A stretch of DNA of 64,000 nt from Rhizomonospora bruguierae (GCF_018397995.1 NZ_BBQH01000016.1:62001-126000); one strand, 5' to 3'. Shown: positions 1-9,542, numbered from the stretch's first letter. Notes: generated by a model from the letters alone, not told the origin. Numbers and translations: made by a program.

Positions 1-568
1 GCGGCGCCCACGCGGTGACCACCCGCAGCTTGACCCCGGCGGCGTCGGCCTGCGACAGCGCGAAGTCCAGCGCCAGCATCGAGCCGTCCGACCCGTCGAC
101 GCCGGCCACCACCGGCGCCTGCCGGTCCTCGCCGCGGACCACCACCACCGGGCTCGCGGCGTGGCTGGCCACCGCCGTGGTGGTCGAGCCGAGCAGGAAG
201 TCCCGCACCCCGCCGTGCCCCCCGTCGCCCAGGACCAGCATGCGGGCCTCCGCCGACCGGTCGCGCAGCACCTCCGCCGCCTGCCCCGGGCACAGCTCGC
301 CGGTGACCTCCACGTCCGGCCGGCGCGCCCCGGCGCTGACCACCGCGGCGTCCAGGCTGCGCTGCGCGCCGCGCCGGACCTCGCCGTCCGGCCAGCCGGC
401 CGCGATCGGGACCAGCGGGTTGGCCACGCCGGGCCACTCCAGCGCCCGGGTCAGGCGGACCGGGGCCACCAGCAGAGCCGCCTCGTCCAGCGCCCAGTCC
501 ACAGCGCGGTGGGCACCGGCGGAGTCGTCGGTGCCCACCACGATTGGCCGGTCGTCGGTCGGGTTCAT
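1..568 (-). CDS. Tandem universal stress protein, C-terminus cut by window edge
   Basis: The first 189 codons are visible; the gene runs off the left edge. A complete N-terminal UspA domain begins right after the start (IVVGTDDSAGAHRAV) and ends with a canonical ATP-binding motif of the form G-x2-G-x9-G-S/T (GDGGHGVRDFLLGST). A second UspA domain starts about residue 150 (VVAGVDGSDGS), so this is the two-domain form common in actinomycetes. Such proteins bind ATP in the cytosol and help cells survive starvation, hypoxia or redox stress. The ATG overlaps the stop of the upstream L,D-transpeptidase gene (ATGA), so the two are probably translationally coupled. Confidence 0.9.
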   Translation of the reverse strand, partial: MNPTDDRPIVVGTDDSAGAHRAVDWALDEAALLVAPVRLTRALEWPGVANPLVPIAAGWPDGEVRRGAQRSLDAAVVSAGARRPDVEVTGELCPGQAAEVLRDRSAEARMLVLGDGGHGGVRDFLLGSTTTAVASHAASPVVVVRGEDRQAPVVAGVDGSDGSMLALDFALSQADAAGVKLRVVTAWAP

Positions 569-1839
569 CGTCCGTTGTTCGCCGGGGTCGCCGGGACACC
601 GGACCGCTCGGCCGCGGCCGGCGGCGGGGTGGTGGCCTTCGGCGGCGCCGGCTTGTGCACCGCCGCGAGTTCGGACGGTACCGGCAGGGCGCTGCCCTTC
701 ACGTACTCCGGCCAGCTGAGGTCCCAGGCGGTCCAGCCGTTGCCCTGGGTCAGCTTCGTGCCGGTGCCTTTGATCGTCACCTGGTCGCCGACGTGCGTGA
801 CCTTCATCAGGTAGTTGGCGTCCTCATCGGAGACGTTGGTGCAGCCGTGCGAGACGTTGTCGTAGCCCTGGTCGCCCGTCGACCACGGCGCCGCGTGGAT
901 GAACTCGCCGCCGTTGGTCAACCGCTGCGCGTCGTTCACCTGCACCACGTACCCGCCGTCGGGCTCACCGCGGGTGTCGAAGATGGTGCTGTTGAACTTC
1001 TCCATGATCACCATCTTGCCGCTGGACGTGGGCGTGCTCGACTTGCCCAGGCTGACCGGGATCTTCTTGAGCGTCTTGTCGTCCCGGGTCACGGTCATCT
1101 GGTGGGTCCTGTCGTCAATGGACAGGAAGACCGGGTGTTGGACCACCGAGGCGCTGGCCGTCCAGTCCTTGTCCCCGTACTGGCCGTTGCCCATCGGCAG
1201 GCCCGCCAGGCCGGCGCGCATGCTGATCTTCGTGCCCGGCTTCCAGTAGTCCTGCGCCCGGTAGTACACCTGCGAGCCGTCCGGCACCCACGACCAGACG
1301 CCCGGCTGGCTCGGCGTGGTGTCCACCCACAGCCGGTTCTGCACCGCCGCGCGCTGCGCCTTCGGCACCGGCGGATCGAACGACACCGCTACCGGCATGG
1401 CCACGCCGTACGCCTCGCCGGTACGCAGGTAGCTGAATGTCGTGGTGCTCTTGTCCGGCTTATTCATCGTCGTGAACTGGGTGGTTGCCGTCGAACTCTG
1501 ACCGCTGTCGTTGCGCGCGGTCACCGTCGCCGAGTACCGCTGCTTGTACTTCAGCGGCTTGCTCGGCACCCACGCGGAGCCGTCCGGCCGCATCGTGCCG
1601 TCCAGCTTCGCGCCCGCCGCGTCGGTGACCGTCACCGCCGCGACCTTGCCGTGTGTCACCTTCGTGCCGATTTCTGCGCTGATGGGAACCTTCTGCCCTC
1701 CGGTGGCCGGGCTCACCGCGACGTCGGGAGCTGCCGGCTTCACCCCGGGCACCAAATCCTTGCCCGTACAGCCGGCGAGCGCCAACGGCGCCGCGATAAC
1801 CGCCGCCAGGAGCGGTCCCGTGTGCTGCCTCAGTCCCAT
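565..1839 (-). CDS. L,D-transpeptidase lipoprotein (Ig-like plus YkuD domains)
   Basis: 424 residues. A lipoprotein signal peptide ends in the lipobox LAGC (Cys about 24), so the mature protein is anchored outside the membrane. About 200 residues of Ig-like sequence follow, then a YkuD catalytic domain with the SHGCTNVS motif (catalytic Cys about residue 331) and the upstream conserved His (HAAPWSTGDQGY). This is the architecture of actinobacterial Ldt enzymes such as LdtMt2, which make 3-3 cross-links in peptidoglycan and are inhibited by carbapenems rather than most penicillins. GGAGA lies just upstream of the ATG. The downstream USP gene overlaps by 4 bp. Substrate details are inferred from the family. 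Confidence 0.93.
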   Translation of the reverse strand: MGLRQHTGPLLAAVIAAPLALAGCTGKDLVPGVKPAAPDVAVSPATGGQKVPISAEIGTKVTHGKVAAVTVTDAAGAKLDGTMRPDGSAWVPSKPLKYKQRYSATVTARNDSGQSSTATTQFTTMNKPDKSTTTFSYLRTGEAYGVAMPVAVSFDPPVPKAQRAAVQNRLWVDTTPSQPGVWSWVPDGSQVYYRAQDYWKPGTKISMRAGLAGLPMGNGQYGDKDWTASASVVQHPVFLSIDDRTHQMTVTRDDKTLKKIPVSLGKSSTPTSSGKMVIMEKFNSTIFDTRGEPDGGYVVQVNDAQRLTNGGEFIHAAPWSTGDQGYDNVSHGCTNVSDEDANYLMKVTHVGDQVTIKGTGTKLTQGNGWTAWDLSWPEYVKGSALPVPSELAAVHKPAPPKATTPPPAAAERSGVPATPANNGR

Positions 1840-1919
1840 GTCTCCTGTCTAGCCCGGCACCGGAGGGACGCCCTCCCCGCGCGGGCCATTTCATCCCGTG
1901 CGGGTGACGGGCACGAGCG

Positions 1920-4472
1920 TCAACGCGTTGGATCGACCAGGGTGCCGGCCGCGTCGCGGGAGCGGGCGTGCAGCGCGCGGACCACGTCGTCCCGGTGTTC
2001 CAGCAGCAGGCGGCGCAGCGGGCCCGGCAGATCCCCGGCGAGCAGGTCGTCGGTGCGGTCGAGGGTGACCTGGCGGACCGCCCAGTCCGGGTAGGCGCCA
2101 CCGGTGAAGCGCCGCGCCATGCCCACGGACCACCGCGCCCACACCCCGCCGACCGCCGTGAAGAACGCCTCCTCGTACGGCGCCAACAGGGCCTCGTGGT
2201 CCCGCTCGGCGAAGCCGTCCAGGGTGGCCCGCAGGGTGAAGTTGGTCAGACAGCCGCTGGTGGCGCGCTCCCAGGCCGCCGCCTTCGCCTCGGCGGTGGG
2301 GATCGCGGCGCGGCACGCGGCGGCGTTGTGCTCGCCGTCGGCGGTGCCGTCGCGGGCGAGTTCGGCGTCGATGTCGGCGGCGCCGGCGGCGCCCCGGGCG
2401 ACCAGGCGGCGCAGCAGCGCCCAGCGCAGGTCGGCGTCCACGACGAGCCCGTCGAGGACGCGGGCCCCGCTCAGCAGGTCGCGGACCAGGGCCACCTGCC
2501 CGCCGGTGCGGGCCACCTGGGCGAGCGACTGCGCGTAGAGCAGTTGCCGGTCGCCGCCGGGCGCCGCGGCGAGCAGCAGGTCGACCAGGCCGTCCGCCAG
2601 CGCCACGAGGCCCGACTCCCGCCACCCCGGGTCGGCGTACCGGTACAGCGCGGTCCGCGCCTGGCCGAGGACGCTCTGCGCGACCGTGACCTCCGCGATC
2701 GCCCCCGCACCGGCGAGCACCATCGCGAGGAAATCCCGGGCGGGAAGCTCACCATCCCGGGTCAGGTGCCAGGCCGCGGACCAGGCGAGGGCGCGCGGCA
2801 TCGGCTCCACGATGTCCCCAATGGACGATCGTAGGGTCGCCAGCGACCGGGCGTCCGGCCGAACCTTCGCGTACGTGAGGTCGTCGTCGTTGACCAGCAC
2901 GAGGTCGGGGCGGGCGTGCCCGGCCAGCGACGGCACCTCGGTGCGCGCGCCGGTCACGTCGACCTCCACCCGGTGCCGGCGCACCAGGCCGGTGGGGCCG
3001 TGGTCGTACAGACCCACCGCCACCCGGTGCGACCGCGGCGGCGCCGACTCCTGCAGCACCGCGAACGCCGCGATGCGACCCGCCGGATCCACGTCGTACG
3101 CCGGGCGGAGCGTGTTCAGGCCGGCCGTCTCCAGCCACTCCCGCGACCACGCGGACAGGTCCCGCCCGGACGCGCGAGCGAGCGCCTCAAGCAGGTCGTC
3201 GCGGGTGGTGTTGCCCCAGGCGTGCCGGCGGAAGTAGTCGGCCACCCCGGCCAGGAACGCGTCCCGGCCCACCCAGGCGGCCAGCGCCTTGAGCACCGAG
3301 GCGCCCTTCATGTACGTGATGGCGTCGAAGTTCACCTCCATCGCGGCCACGTCCGGGATGTCCGCCGAGACCGGGTGGGTGGACGGCAACTGGTCCTCCC
3401 GGTAGGCGATCTCCTTGCGCATGCTGGCGAACGAGGTCCAGGCGCCGGTCCAGCGGGTGGTCTCGGTCTGCCCGAGCAGCCCCGCCCAGGTGGCGAACGA
3501 CTCGTTCAGCCACGAGTCGTCCCACCAGCGCATGGTGACCAGGTCGCCGAACCACATGTGCGCCATCTCGTGCAGCAGCGTCTCCGCCCGCCGCTCGTGC
3601 AGCGTGTCGGTCACCCGGGACCGGAACACGTACTTCTCGTGTACGGTCACGCAGCCGGCGTTCTCCATCGCGCCGAGGTTGAACTCCGGGCAGAAGATCT
3701 GGTCGTACTTGCCGAACGGGTACGGCATGCCGAACGCGCGGGTGAAGAAGGCGAAGCCGCCGCGCGTGATGGCCAGCAACGCGTCCGGGTCCAGGTACGG
3801 GGCCAGGGACGCCCGGCACCACAGCCCGAGCGGGATCACCGTGCCGTCCCCGTCCCGGTACTCGTCGGTGACGACGTGGTATGGGCCGGCCACGACCGCG
3901 GTGGCGTAGGTGGGTAGCGGGGGCGTGGCCGGGAAGCGCCACACCCTCCGATCAGGTTCCCCGGCCGGCTCGGCCGCCGTGTTCGAGGCCACGGACCAGC
4001 CGGGCGGTGCGGAGACCATCAGCGTGAAGGGCGCCTTCAGGTCCGGCTGGTCGAAGCAGGCGTACACCCGCTGGGCGTCGGCGGTCGCGAACTGGCTGTA
4101 GAGGTAGACCCCGCCGTCGACCGGGTCAACGAAGCGGTGCAGCCCCTCGCCGCTGCGCGAGTACGCGCAGTCGGCCACCACCCGCACGTCGTTGTGCGCG
4201 GCCAGGTCGGGCAGGACGATCCGCCCCACCGCGGGGTCGTACCCGGAGGTGTCCAGCGGCTTGCCGTTGAGCGTCACCAGGCGCAGCCGGGCGCCGGTCA
4301 ACTCGATGAACGTGCCGGTGCCCGGGGTCGCCCGGAACCGTAACCGGGTCGTCGAGCCGAACCACCGGTCCTCGCGCTCGGCGAGGCCGAGGTCCAGTTC
4401 GACGTCGTATCCCTCGACGGTCAACGCCGCCGCGCGCGCTGCCGCCTCGTCGCGGGTCAGGTTTCCGGCCAC
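1920..4472 (-). CDS. pepN: Aminopeptidase N (M1 zinc metallopeptidase)
   Basis: 850 residues, the usual length for actinobacterial PepN. It shows the substrate-anchoring GAMENAG motif (about residue 267), the zinc motif HEMAH (about 300-304) and the third zinc ligand in NESF 18-19 residues later. The C-terminal half matches the ERAP1-like helical domain. It removes N-terminal residues from peptides in the cytosol during peptide turnover. The GTG start has a GAGGGGG ribosome-binding site at good spacing. It reads in the same direction as the L,D-transpeptidase gene about 80 bp downstream, but the two are not evidently related in function. Confidence 0.96.
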   Translation of the reverse strand: MAGNLTRDEAAARAAALTVEGYDVELDLGLAEREDRWFGSTTRLRFRATPGTGTFIELTGARLRLVTLNGKPLDTSGYDPAVGRIVLPDLAAHNDVRVVADCAYSRSGEGLHRFVDPVDGGVYLYSQFATADAQRVYACFDQPDLKAPFTLMVSAPPGWSVASNTAAEPAGEPDRRVWRFPATPPLPTYATAVVAGPYHVVTDEYRDGDGTVIPLGLWCRASLAPYLDPDALLAITRGGFAFFTRAFGMPYPFGKYDQIFCPEFNLGAMENAGCVTVHEKYVFRSRVTDTLHERRAETLLHEMAHMWFGDLVTMRWWDDSWLNESFATWAGLLGQTETTRWTGAWTSFASMRKEIAYREDQLPSTHPVSADIPDVAAMEVNFDAITYMKGASVLKALAAWVGRDAFLAGVADYFRRHAWGNTTRDDLLEALARASGRDLSAWSREWLETAGLNTLRPAYDVDPAGRIAAFAVLQESAPPRSHRVAVGLYDHGPTGLVRRHRVEVDVTGARTEVPSLAGHARPDLVLVNDDDLTYAKVRPDARSLATLRSSIGDIVEPMPRALAWSAAWHLTRDGELPARDFLAMVLAGAGAIAEVTVAQSVLGQARTALYRYADPGWRESGLVALADGLVDLLLAAAPGGDRQLLYAQSLAQVARTGGQVALVRDLLSGARVLDGLVVDADLRWALLRRLVARGAAGAADIDAELARDGTADGEHNAAACRAAIPTAEAKAAAWERATSGCLTNFTLRATLDGFAERDHEALLAPYEEAFFTAVGGVWARWSVGMARRFTGGAYPDWAVRQVTLDRTDDLLAGDLPGPLRRLLLEHRDDVVRALHARSRDAAGTLVDPTR

Positions 4473-4560
4473 GAATCCCCCTCTATGCGGCCCTCCAACC
4501 TAGTTGGCCCGCGCCGCCTCGCGGGTGGGGGGTTGCCGATCCGCGGCGGTCGATGGTCCG

Positions 4561-5793
4561 ATGGGGGCGTGGAGAGCCGTGCCTGACCGTGCGCGCGACC
4601 GGGCCGGCCCCTGGCGCGGGCGGCTGGCCGCCGCGGCGATGTTCCTGCTGTTCGGGACCGCGCTGGGCGCCTGGACCGCGCGCATCCCCGCGATCAAACA
4701 GCGGCTCGGCCTGACCGACGGCCAGCTCGGCGTCGGGCTGCTCGTGTTCGCCGCCGGCGCGATCACCGGCATGCAACTGGTCGGCCGGCTGGTGGACCGG
4801 TACGGCAGCGCCCGGGTACTGGTGCCCGCCGCCCTGGCCGAGGGCGCGGCGCTGATCCTGCCCGCGTTCGCGCCGACGCTCGCCGTGCTGGCCGGCGCGC
4901 TGTTCGCGTTCGGGGTGGTGCACGGCACCCTCAACATCGCGATGAACGCCAACGCGGTGGAGGTCGAGCGGGCCTGGGGCCGCCCCATCATGTCGTCGTT
5001 CCACGCCGTCTACAGCGTCGGCGGCTTCCTTGGCGCGGCCATCGGCGGGTTGTTCGCGCGGGCCGGGCTGGCGCCCGCCACCACATTCCTCAGCGTCGGG
5101 CTCGGTGCGGTGGCGCTCGCGGCGGCGGCTTCCCGGTGGGTCGTCGCCACGCCGGCGCCGGCGCCGGTGGCCGCCCCCGACCCGGCCGGCGCACCGGGCG
5201 GCGTGCTCCTGCTCGGCGTGCTGGCCTTCTGCTGCCTGGTCGGCGAGGGCGCGGCGGCCGACTGGTCCAGCGTCTACCTGCGCGACAAACTCGGCAGTTC
5301 CGCCGGGTTCGCCGCGGCGGCGTACGCCGCGTTCGCCGGGGCCATGACCGTGGGCCGGATCGCCGGCGACCGCCTCGCCGCCGCCCTCGGCCCGGTCCTG
5401 CTGGTCCGGCTGAGCGGGATGCTGGCCGCCGGCGGTCTGGGCGCCGCCCTCCTGGTGAACCACCCGGTCGCCGGCGTGGTCGGCTTCGGCTGCCTCGGCG
5501 CCGGGCTCGCCGGCATCGCCCCGCAGGTCTTCTCCGCGGCCGGCAACCGCGACCCGGCCCGCGCCGGCCGCGCCATCGCCCGGGTGGCCAGCATGGGGTA
5601 CGCGGGCTTCCTGGTCGGGCCGGTCGTGATCGGCGGGCTGGCGGCGCTGTTCGGCCTCCCGCGCGCCCTCGCGCTGCCGGTGCTGCTGGCGCTGTTCGTC
5701 GTGCTCATGGCGGGGGTTCTCCGCCCGCCCCGGAGGCGCCCGGAACCGGTGCCCGGAGCCCCGTCGCCGGCCGTGGCCGTACCGCCCGCCTGA
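4561..5793 (+). CDS. MFS transporter
   Basis: About 410 residues with 12 predicted hydrophobic segments and a typical MFS loop 2-3 motif (GRLVDRYGSARVLV). The family resembles the FucP/YbjJ-like inner-membrane MFS proteins of actinobacteria. The substrate cannot be read from the sequence. An in-frame TTG at 4504 gives a longer protein, but homology begins about residue 15 of the 4561 form. GTG 4579, preceded by GGAGAG, is an equally good start. It is divergent from pepN with a short shared upstream region, and is followed by the remnant region at 5.8 kb. Confidence 0.85.
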   Translation: MGAWRAVPDRARDRAGPWRGRLAAAAMFLLFGTALGAWTARIPAIKQRLGLTDGQLGVGLLVFAAGAITGMQLVGRLVDRYGSARVLVPAALAEGAALILPAFAPTLAVLAGALFAFGVVHGTLNIAMNANAVEVERAWGRPIMSSFHAVYSVGGFLGAAIGGLFARAGLAPATTFLSVGLGAVALAAAASRWVVATPAPAPVAAPDPAGAPGGVLLLGVLAFCCLVGEGAAADWSSVYLRDKLGSSAGFAAAAYAAFAGAMTVGRIAGDRLAAALGPVLLVRLSGMLAAGGLGAALLVNHPVAGVVGFGCLGAGLAGIAPQVFSAAGNRDPARAGRAIARVASMGYAGFLVGPVVIGGLAALFGLPRALALPVLLALFVVLMAGVLRPPRRRPEPVPGAPSPAVAVPPA

Positions 5794-5837
5794 GGTCCGG
5801 CCGCCGGCGGAGTTTGACCTTAACCGATGGGAGGGGG

Positions 5838-6477
5838 AGCGGGTGGGAGGGCTGGCGGCAGGTCCCGGAGTCCGTGCAGGGCAACATGATCTACAAGGAC
5901 CGGCGGTACGGGATCCCGCTGGGCACCGACGGGCGGGTGCTGTTCTACAACCGGAAGCTGTTCGAGCAGGCTGGCCTGCCGGCGGACTGGCAGCCCACGA
6001 GCTGGGCGGGACCTGATCCAGACCGGCCAGACGATCAAGGCGAAGCTGCCCGGGGTGACCCCGATCCAGCTCAGCGCGAGTACCGCGATGGGCGAGGCGA
6101 CCGCGATGCAGGGCATCCTGCCGCTGCTGGCCGGTGTGGGCGAGCAGATCTGGGCGGATTGCGGCTGGCTGGGCGACTCGGCCGCGCTGCGTGACGCGCT
6201 CGGGCTGTACCGGCGGATCTGCGGCGGCGGCCTGGGCGACAAGGTGCTCCAGCAGGACGCCAAGGGCAGCGTGGTGGAGCCGAAGGAGGGCATCGCCAAG
6301 ATGCCGGACCGGGACGCGGCCGTGGGGTACGCGCTGATCCCGGCGCAGCAGCCCGGCGCCGGCATCCGCGGGCAGGATTTCATGTCGACGTCCGGCGGCA
6401 GCGGCCGGGTCATCAACCCGGCGACGAAGTACCCACAGCAGACGTGGGAACTGCTCCAGTTCATGAACCAGGATGGC
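5838..6477 (+). pseudogene. Remnant of an extracellular sugar-binding protein
   Basis: This is the middle portion of a carbohydrate ABC transporter solute-binding protein. The sequence reads IYKDRRYGIPLG and VLFYNRKLFEQAGLPADW in one frame to about 6005, then shifts by one base into another frame (IKAKLPGVTPIQLSAS, GIAKMPDRDAAVGYALIPAQ, SGGSGRVINPATKYPQQTWE). The first part of the gene, including the signal peptide, and the C-terminus are missing. About 20-25 residues normally found between the LQQDAKG and VVEPKEG stretches also appear deleted in frame. The fragment stops near 6475, where sequence of an opposite-strand mannosidase remnant begins. Not functional. Confidence 0.85.
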
Positions 6478-6714
6478 CCACGGGCCGACGACGAACTGTC
6501 CGCCCGTGACCAGCGCCCGGACCGCGCCGCCGCCTCGGGGCGCACCTTCAGGTAGTCGTCCACGGCGGCCATCTGCCCGTCCAGGGTGAAGCGGAACGAG
6601 GGATCCGCCTCGGCTCCCTCCAGAACGTCGTCCGGCAGGTCGACCAGGCGCAGCCGGAACCGCTGGAACGGCTCGTACCACTCCCGGTCCCAGCGCGTGT
6701 GCGGTACCAGATAG
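6461..6714 (-). pseudogene. Remnant of a GH38 alpha-mannosidase N-terminus
   Basis: The reverse strand encodes a recognisable GH38 N-terminus: LVPHTRWDREWYEPFQRFR, then FRFTLDGQMAAVDDYLKVRP, then after a frameshift near 6527 VTGGQFVVGPWAILVHE. Intact family members begin with HTHWDREW, in which the second His and the following Asp bind the catalytic zinc. Here that His is Arg, a single-base change. There is no start codon in frame before a TAG, and the rest of the roughly 900-1000 residue enzyme is absent. The fragment ends at the same point as the sugar-binding-protein remnant on the other strand, so a deletion has joined two once-separate genes tail to tail. Confidence 0.85.
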
Positions 6715-6802
6715 ACGGTTGCCGAAGCGGTGTGATCAAACTACCGGCCCGTTCGCCGCCGTTCCAGCCTCCCGGCCCGCCCGCCGCTGCGATGATGGGC
6801 CG

Positions 6803-7597
6803 GTGCTGATCACCGTGGTCGCCGACTACGGCACCGGCGACCTGGCCTTCGCGGAGGTGCGGCAGCGCTTCGCGCGGCTGCTGCCCGGCGCCGATGTGAC
6901 CGCCGTGCCGGTACCGCCGTTCGACACGGTCAGCGCCGGCTTCTGCGTCGCGCAACTGGCCTTCGGCGACGGGCCGGCGGACCGGGTCATCTACGCCAAT
7001 GTCGCGCCCCGCGCGGACGCGGACGACCCCCGGGAGGACAACGCGGGGGAGCGGCTGGTCGCGGCGCGGCTGCCGTCCGGCGCGCTCGTCGCGGGCGTGG
7101 CCGCCGGCGCCAGCATGTCCTTCCTGGCGGACGCGGGGGTGCCGCTGCGCGCGGTGCGGGTGCCCGGGTCCGGTTCGCAGTTCCGGTCCCGCGACATCTT
7201 CCCGGACGCCGTGGCCGCGCTGGCGGGCGGCGACGGCGACCTGCTCGGCGAGCCGGTCGAAGTGGCCCCGCCGCCGCCCCGCACGGTGACCTATGTGGAC
7301 GGTTACGGCAACCTGAAGACGAGCTGGTACGACTCGCCGGCCGCGACCGGCACCCGGGTCCGGGTACGCATCGGCGACGCCCGGGCGCGGGCCGTGGTCA
7401 GCGACGGCGTCTTCGCCGTGCCGCCCGGCGAGCTGGCGTTCGCCCCCGGCAGCTCCGGCTGGCCGGTCGGGACTGGCGACGGCGCCGCCTACCGCGCCTG
7501 CTACGAGCTGTTCGCCCGGGGCGCCCGGGCCGCCGACCTGTTCGGCAACCCACCCGCCGGCACCCCCGTCGAAGTAACCCCCACCACACCGCGGTAG
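6803..7597 (+). CDS. SAM hydroxide adenosyltransferase-like protein (DUF62 family)
   Basis: About 264 residues from GTG 6803; an in-frame TTG at 6719 would add 28 unconserved residues. The N-terminal stretch ITVVADYGTGDLAFAEV carries the Asp expected near the start of DUF62 proteins, and YVDGYGNLKTSW matches the conserved Asp/Gly/Asn loop of the C-terminal domain. Characterised members hydrolyse S-adenosylmethionine to adenosine and methionine; relatives are the fluorinase and chlorinase enzymes. Nothing nearby suggests halometabolite synthesis, so a housekeeping hydrolase is the conservative reading. I did not locate all active-site residues, and this is a divergent member. Confidence 0.65.
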   Translation: MLITVVADYGTGDLAFAEVRQRFARLLPGADVTAVPVPPFDTVSAGFCVAQLAFGDGPADRVIYANVAPRADADDPREDNAGERLVAARLPSGALVAGVAAGASMSFLADAGVPLRAVRVPGSGSQFRSRDIFPDAVAALAGGDGDLLGEPVEVAPPPPRTVTYVDGYGNLKTSWYDSPAATGTRVRVRIGDARARAVVSDGVFAVPPGELAFAPGSSGWPVGTGDGAAYRACYELFARGARAADLFGNPPAGTPVEVTPTTPR

Positions 7598-7742
7598 CCA
7601 CCCAGCCGGCCGTACTGGTACCGATCCGGCCAGAAAACAGGCCAGAAAACCCGCGTGTCTTACCAAGATCTCACCTCCGGGCGGCGGCGCCGCACAACAC
7701 ACCCCACCATCGACGCAATTGGCGGAGAGCGGGAGAGCGGGG

Positions 7743-7769
7743 ATGTTTGCGCCGGCGCTGGCGGGTTAG
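7743..7769 (+). other. Possible 8-residue upstream ORF (MFAPALAG)
   Basis: A short ORF (ATG 7743, TAG 7767-7769) has a strong purine-rich ribosome-binding site (GGAGAG) and ends 8 bases before the ATG of the PoxB-like gene. No regulatory codon run is evident. It may couple translation to the downstream gene or be coincidental. Confidence 0.3.
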
Positions 7770-7777
7770 AGCCACTC

Positions 7778-9541
7778 ATGAGCGAGATCGCGTCCGAAGC
7801 GCTGATCGGGCGGCTGGCGGACTGGGGCGTGGATACCGTGTTCGGGCTGCCCGGCGACGGCATCAACGGGATCATGGAGGGCCTGCGCCGGCACGCGGAC
7901 CGGGTGCGCTTCGTGCTGGTGCACCACGAGGAGTCGGCTGCCCTCATGGCCACCGCGTACGCCAAGGCGACCGGGCGGATCGGCGTGTGTCTGGCCACCT
8001 CGGGCCCCGGTGGCATCCACCTGGCCAACGGGCTCTACGACGCGAAGCTCGACCACGTGCCGGTGCTGGCGATCACCGGCATGCAGGAGACCCCCGTGCT
8101 GGGCAGCGGGTACCAGCAGGAGGTGCACCTGGACCGGCTGTACCAGGACGTGGCGGAGTACGACCAGGTGGTGATGAACCCGGCCCAGCTGCCCAGCCTG
8201 GTGGACCAGGCGATCCGGGCCGCGTACGCCCGGCGCGGGGTGGCGCACCTGACCGTGCCGAACGACGTGCAGGTGGCGCCGGCGCACACCGACCCGTACC
8301 GGTCGGTGGCGCCGGTCCGGCCGCCGGCCACCGCACCGGTGTACCTGGAGCCGGTGATCCGCCCCCGCGACGAGGATCTGCGCCGGGCGGCGGACGTGCT
8401 CAACGCCGGGCGCCGGGTGGGCATCCTCGCCGGCACGGGCGCCCGCGGCGCCGGCGACCTGGTGGAGCGGGCGGCGGAGACGCTGGGCGCCCCGGTGGTC
8501 AAGACGCTGCTGGGCAAGGCGGTGCTGCCGGACGACTCGCCGTACACCACCGGCGGGCTCGGGCTGCTGGGCACGGCGGCGAGCGAGGACCTGATGGACA
8601 ACGTCGACACGCTGCTGCTGCTCGGCACGAACTTCCCGTACACGAAGTTCCTACCCCGGCCCGGCCGGGCCCGGGTGGTGCAGGTCGACATCGACCCGAC
8701 CCGCTGCGGCGGGCGGATCGCGACGGAGGTACCGCTGGTCGGCGACGTGCGGGCCACCCTGGAGGCGCTGCTGCCGCTGCTGCACCGCAAGGACCGGGAG
8801 AACCTGGCCGCGTACCAGTCGAGGATGGCGGAGTGGCGGGAGCGGATGGCCACCCTGGAGAACCCCACCCGGGACCCGATCGCCCCGCAGTACCTGGCCC
8901 GGCAACTGGACATCCTCGCCGCCGACGACGCCGTCCTGACCTGCGACTCGGGGACCGTGGCCACGTGGGCCGCCCGGCACTGGCACATCCGCGGCGGCCG
9001 GGACTTCCACCTGTCCGGCACCCTCGCCACGATGGGGCCGGGGCTGCCGTACGCGGTCGCGATCCAGCACGCCCACCCGGGCCGGCAGGTGATCGCGTTC
9101 GTCGGCGACGGCGGCTTCGCGATGCTGATGGCCGAGTTCCACACCGCGGCCCGGTACCGGCTGCCGATCAAGGTGGTGATCGCGAACAACAACGCGCTGG
9201 GTCAGATCCTCTGGGAACAGATGGTCCTCGGGTACCCGGAGCACGGGGTGCGCTTCGGCGAACCGCCGGCCGACTACGCGGCGTGGGCGACGGCGTGCGG
9301 CGGGCGGGGCGCGCGGGTGGAGCGCCCGGCCGACCTGGCCTCGGCGCTGCGCGCCGCGTTCGCCCACGACGGGCCGGCCCTGGTCGACGTGGCGGTCGAC
9401 CCGGACGAGCCGCCGATGCCGGGCCGGGTCTCCTACGACCAGGCGACCCGCTTCGCCCAGGCGTGGCTGCGCGGCCAGCCGCACAAGGGGGCGATGGCCA
9501 CCACACTGGTCCGCGACCGGCTCCAGCAGATGCGGCTCTGA
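7778..9541 (+). CDS. PoxB-like thiamine diphosphate-dependent pyruvate oxidase/dehydrogenase
   Basis: 587 residues from ATG 7778. An N-terminal PYR domain carries the catalytic Glu region (VHHEESAALMATAYAK). The middle domain includes LLLLGTNFPYTKF, close to E. coli PoxB. The C-terminal PP domain has the ThDP/Mg motif GDGGFAMLMAE followed by NNN. Similarity is spread over the length and is nearer PoxB than acetolactate synthase. The C-terminal lipid-binding tail of E. coli PoxB is not obvious. Expected reaction: oxidative decarboxylation of pyruvate to acetate plus CO2, probably on FAD. The next gene, a lactate or glycolate dehydrogenase-like protein, starts 1 bp after the stop, which fits a lactate-pyruvate-acetate route. 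Confidence 0.8.
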   Translation: MSEIASEALIGRLADWGVDTVFGLPGDGINGIMEGLRRHADRVRFVLVHHEESAALMATAYAKATGRIGVCLATSGPGGIHLANGLYDAKLDHVPVLAITGMQETPVLGSGYQQEVHLDRLYQDVAEYDQVVMNPAQLPSLVDQAIRAAYARRGVAHLTVPNDVQVAPAHTDPYRSVAPVRPPATAPVYLEPVIRPRDEDLRRAADVLNAGRRVGILAGTGARGAGDLVERAAETLGAPVVKTLLGKAVLPDDSPYTTGGLGLLGTAASEDLMDNVDTLLLLGTNFPYTKFLPRPGRARVVQVDIDPTRCGGRIATEVPLVGDVRATLEALLPLLHRKDRENLAAYQSRMAEWRERMATLENPTRDPIAPQYLARQLDILAADDAVLTCDSGTVATWAARHWHIRGGRDFHLSGTLATMGPGLPYAVAIQHAHPGRQVIAFVGDGGFAMLMAEFHTAARYRLPIKVVIANNNALGQILWEQMVLGYPEHGVRFGEPPADYAAWATACGGRGARVERPADLASALRAAFAHDGPALVDVAVDPDEPPMPGRVSYDQATRFAQAWLRGQPHKGAMATTLVRDRLQQMRL

Positions 9542-9542
9542 C

